From: Nitrospira japonica
Lineage (GTDB): Bacteria; Nitrospirota; Thermodesulfovibrionia; Thermodesulfovibrionales; SM23-35
Assembly: GCA_020725385.1 (NCBI GenBank)
Contig: DYFC01000060.1
Span: forward strand, 1 to 64,000
Direction: 5' to 3'
Length of the DNA stretch: 64,000 nt
Part shown: positions 62,172-64,000 of the stretch, one piece after another
Layout of the letters: the number at the start of each line of letters is the position of its first letter
Position numbering within the stretch: position 1 is the first letter of the stretch
The notes under the pieces: generated by a model
Told to the model about the DNA's origin: nothing
What the model saw: only the letters and a program-made list of their open reading frames with translations
Databases searched by the model: none
Position numbers and translations under genes: made by a program

Positions 62172-62594
62172 TTACTTTACTACAATTACCGAGCATGGAG
62201 CGAGCTTCGTAATGTTCTGTGATGTCGAGCCCCACACCCTTCCAAATATCTTAGAATGCCCCATGAATCCGATTACAAGAAGGTCGAAATTACCTTCTTT
62301 TGCATATTGTACTATTGTTTCAACTTCATGGCCTGCCAGAATCTTTGTGTGAAGTTCAATACCCTCTTTTGTTGCTTCTTCGATTGCTTCCTCATTGAGT
62401 TTCTTAAAGAACCCGTTTGCCTCTTCTTTGTATTCAACTACTTCGCCTATAGTTGCTGCATAATGTGGAATTTTTTCTTCCACTGAGAGGCTGTAAAGTT
62501 TTGCATCATATTGCTTTGCAAGATCTATTGCAACTTTCAGTGCATGTTTAGATCCTTCTGAGCCATCGTATGCAATCAATATCTTTTTATACAT
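62172..62594 (-). CDS. Universal stress protein
   Basis: 140 residues, single Usp domain: YKKILIAYDGSEGSKHALKVAIDLAKQ at the start and the ATP-binding pattern GFMGHSKIFGRVWGSTSQNI near the end. The track starts 33 residues too early; ATG 62594 after AGGAGGGG is right. It ends 18 nt before the riboswitch promoter. Universal stress genes recur next to fluoride-response genes. Confidence 0.92.
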   Translation of the reverse strand: MYKKILIAYDGSEGSKHALKVAIDLAKQYDAKLYSLSVEEKIPHYAATIGEVVEYKEEANGFFKKLNEEAIEEATKEGIELHTKILAGHEVETIVQYAKEGNFDLLVIGFMGHSKIFGRVWGSTSQNITKLAPCSVIVVK

Positions 62595-62803
62595 CAATCC
62601 CCTCCTGTCCCTATTGATGTTTTTGAAATTTGGCCTTATCGATACCTCCGTCAAAAGGTCAGATAAAACCGCACATTCCCCCATAAAAATCATGCCAAGA
62701 AATCAAAATTTTCATTGTAAAAAATCCTTTTTTATAGTCTCTCTTGCCTTTTTTCTGACAATGCCTTCTTCTGAATCGGGCAAGTCTATTGTAATTAATT
62801 ACA

Positions 62804-63196
62804 TTAATGGGTTTTCCCTTGCTTTAATGTAATCAGAAAAATGCCACCGATCAGAGTCAGGAAACCCGCGTATAAAAATCCTGCAGCTGGTGAAACCTTT
62901 GTCCACAAAATACCGACTACAAAGCTCGATATAAAATCTCCAACTCCGTTAACCATTGATAGTGCTCCATAGCCGGTGCCTCTCAAATTTTCTGGCAAGA
63001 GGTCACCTGACAAAGCCCTTTCCATGGAATCAACGATTGCTATATAAATGCCAGCGAGAGAAAATAGTATGAACATAGCCCAAAGCTTGGGAGGTTCAAA
63101 AATAAAACCCAGACACATCAAAGAGAACCCATAATCACTTAATAGGCTTGTTAGACCTATTCCCAAAATGCTTTTAGTCAGCCATTTATTTTTCAC
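62804..63196 (-). pseudogene. MFS transporter with large internal deletion
   Basis: 130 residues. The first 20 (KNKWLTKSILGIGLTSLLSD) resemble helix 1 of the neighbouring MFS proteins; the rest (FIFEPPKLWAMFILFSLAGI, SMERALSGDLLPENLRGTGYGALSMVNGVGD) matches the C-terminal half, so about half the protein is gone but the frame is kept. Start is GTG 63196, preceded by GGAG and overlapping the ATPase stop. Probably non-functional as a transporter. Confidence 0.75.
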
Positions 63197-63950
63197 AGGC
63201 TTTCTCCATTTTGAGATCAATATCAATCAATTTCAGGTTCACGCGACCTCCTGTAAGATATTTCGGCAAAACAGCTTTATTAGCAAATTTTTTTGTCAAT
63301 CCTGGATTACCGTTTGTGATGTCATATATATCCGGGAAGACCTCTTCTACTAAAGCGTTGGCTTCGCCTATGGTTTGCATGGTTAATAAGAATGAGTCGT
63401 ACTTTGATAGATTTTTTATCCGCACTTTTGGCAAAAGCCAGAGACAGTATTCAAGACATGCTGTAAAATTGTAATCAGACATCTCCCAGCTCTGCCGGCT
63501 TGCTGTAATTATGATTGCAAGGTCTTTTAAGGGTGTCAAAAATGCGTTAATTCTGGGAGTCACAGATTCAAGGTGGTCAAGTATTATACAGAATTTCTTA
63601 TGTCCGATATTATTAAATATCATATTTTTCATTTCCCTTGAATTTACCTCTTTTAGATCGCTTTGACGACAAATCTCTCTAATTCTTTTATATTTGTCTA
63701 TATTTGCAAGGGTTCTGGAACGTTGCAGCAGAACCTCGGCGATGGGCAGGAGGATTTCTTTAAGTGTCCTGCTTTCCCTGCAAAATACAGGTATTAATGA
63801 AGTATTCATATCCATCCAATTTTGATATATATGTTCAAGAATTGCAGTTTTACCGACTCCCTCTGGCCCGTAGATATGAAAGGATTTCATTTTGTTGATA
63901 TATGATTTAATTAGACTGATTTCATTATCTCTTCCAATAAGTTTACTCAT
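63186..63950 (-). CDS. STAND/AAA-like ATPase
   Basis: 254 residues: Walker A GPEGVGKTAILEH (about 28-40), Walker B-like KFCIILDHLE, sensor region IIITASRQSWEM, and C-terminal helices. Resembles the small ATP-binding proteins of the ATPase_2/STAND group; no output domain is present. Start chosen at ATG 63950 (MSKLIGRDNEI) rather than 63983, which lies in a terminator. Overlaps the MFS remnant. Role unknown. Confidence 0.78.
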   Translation of the reverse strand: MSKLIGRDNEISLIKSYINKMKSFHIYGPEGVGKTAILEHIYQNWMDMNTSLIPVFCRESRTLKEILLPIAEVLLQRSRTLANIDKYKRIREICRQSDLKEVNSREMKNMIFNNIGHKKFCIILDHLESVTPRINAFLTPLKDLAIIITASRQSWEMSDYNFTACLEYCLWLLPKVRIKNLSKYDSFLLTMQTIGEANALVEEVFPDIYDITNGNPGLTKKFANKAVLPKYLTGGRVNLKLIDIDLKMEKACEK

Positions 63951-63971
63951 AAAGCAAATCTTTAAATAAAA

Positions 63972-64000
63972 AACTCCTACCAATTTTATTAGTAGGAGTT
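63972..64000 (-). terminator. Terminator of a gene beyond the window edge
   Basis: Minus strand: AACTCCTAC (64000-63992), loop, GTAGGAGTT (63980-63972), then TTTTTATTT. It would end transcription entering from the right, so the ATPase gene needs its own promoter or read-through. Confidence 0.8.

Noticed and set aside
62641-62723. 18-aa ORF (MKILISWHDFYGGMCGFI) upstream of the Usp gene
   Set aside because: A weak ribosome site exists but the ORF is too short and has no other support.
62791-62804. TGTAATTAATTACA palindrome as a third copy of the operator
   Set aside because: It differs in core (TAATTAATTA instead of TAACTATTGTTA) and lies at the 3' end of the MFS remnant, not in a promoter.

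Overview
AT-rich bacterial chromosome, gene-dense, with many ATGA-type overlaps. A complete flagellar export and chemotaxis block, a triheme c7 cytochrome, a B12-dependent ribonucleotide reductase and an Ehr-type (NiFe-less hydrogenase) complex suggest a motile anaerobe. My best guess is Nitrospirota, Thermodesulfovibrio-like, from gene order and protein style; no rRNA or other marker confirms this. No rRNA, tRNA, CRISPR array or transposase was seen.

Layout. 0-1.5 kb: a gene tail and an MFS permease. 1.5-9.9 kb (minus): nadE, zinc ribbon, secreted protein, rsmI, response regulator, valS, unknown, nadC, SAP-like. 9.9-13.9 kb (plus): peptidase MA-like protein, holin-like membrane protein, argS, branched-chain aminotransferase. 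Then c7 cytochrome (minus), a nucleotidyltransferase pair, pssA-leuA-nrdJ, MBL hydrolase and AI-2E-type permease. 21.9-39.2 kb (plus): fliLMNOPQR-flhBA-flhF-flhG-fliA, then HEAT protein, cheR, two cheY-like genes, cheA, a CheW-CheZ fusion and cheB. 39.2-41.1 kb (minus): FliK-like and stand-alone FlhB C-domain proteins. 41.1-45.1 kb: dispersed repeats, lipoprotein, a B12/radical-SAM protein and a thioredoxin-like gene with in-frame TGA, HAD hydrolase.

45.1-64 kb looks accessory and in places is visibly richer in G+C. It holds two MFS genes around a ChrB-like regulator, UspA proteins, a PiT phosphate permease, MgtA Mg2+ ATPase with a structured leader, a PTS EIIA-like protein, and six genes for a membrane-bound hydrogenase-like complex. 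That complex has lost all NiFe cysteine ligands and lies downstream of a convincing fluoride riboswitch. I read it as an ion-stress (fluoride/Mg/phosphate) island; this is an inference.

Highlights: (1) fluoride riboswitch plus catalytically stripped hydrogenase-like ion-pump operon; (2) probable selenoprotein with TGA at a conserved Cys and a bSECIS-like hairpin; (3) an identical 19-nt operator core (20-nt palindrome at the ChrB-like gene) overlapping the -10 box and start codon at two loci; (4) stacked small ORFs and a hairpin ahead of mgtA; (5) CheW-CheZ fusion; (6) repeated leaderless-type promoter/start arrangements.
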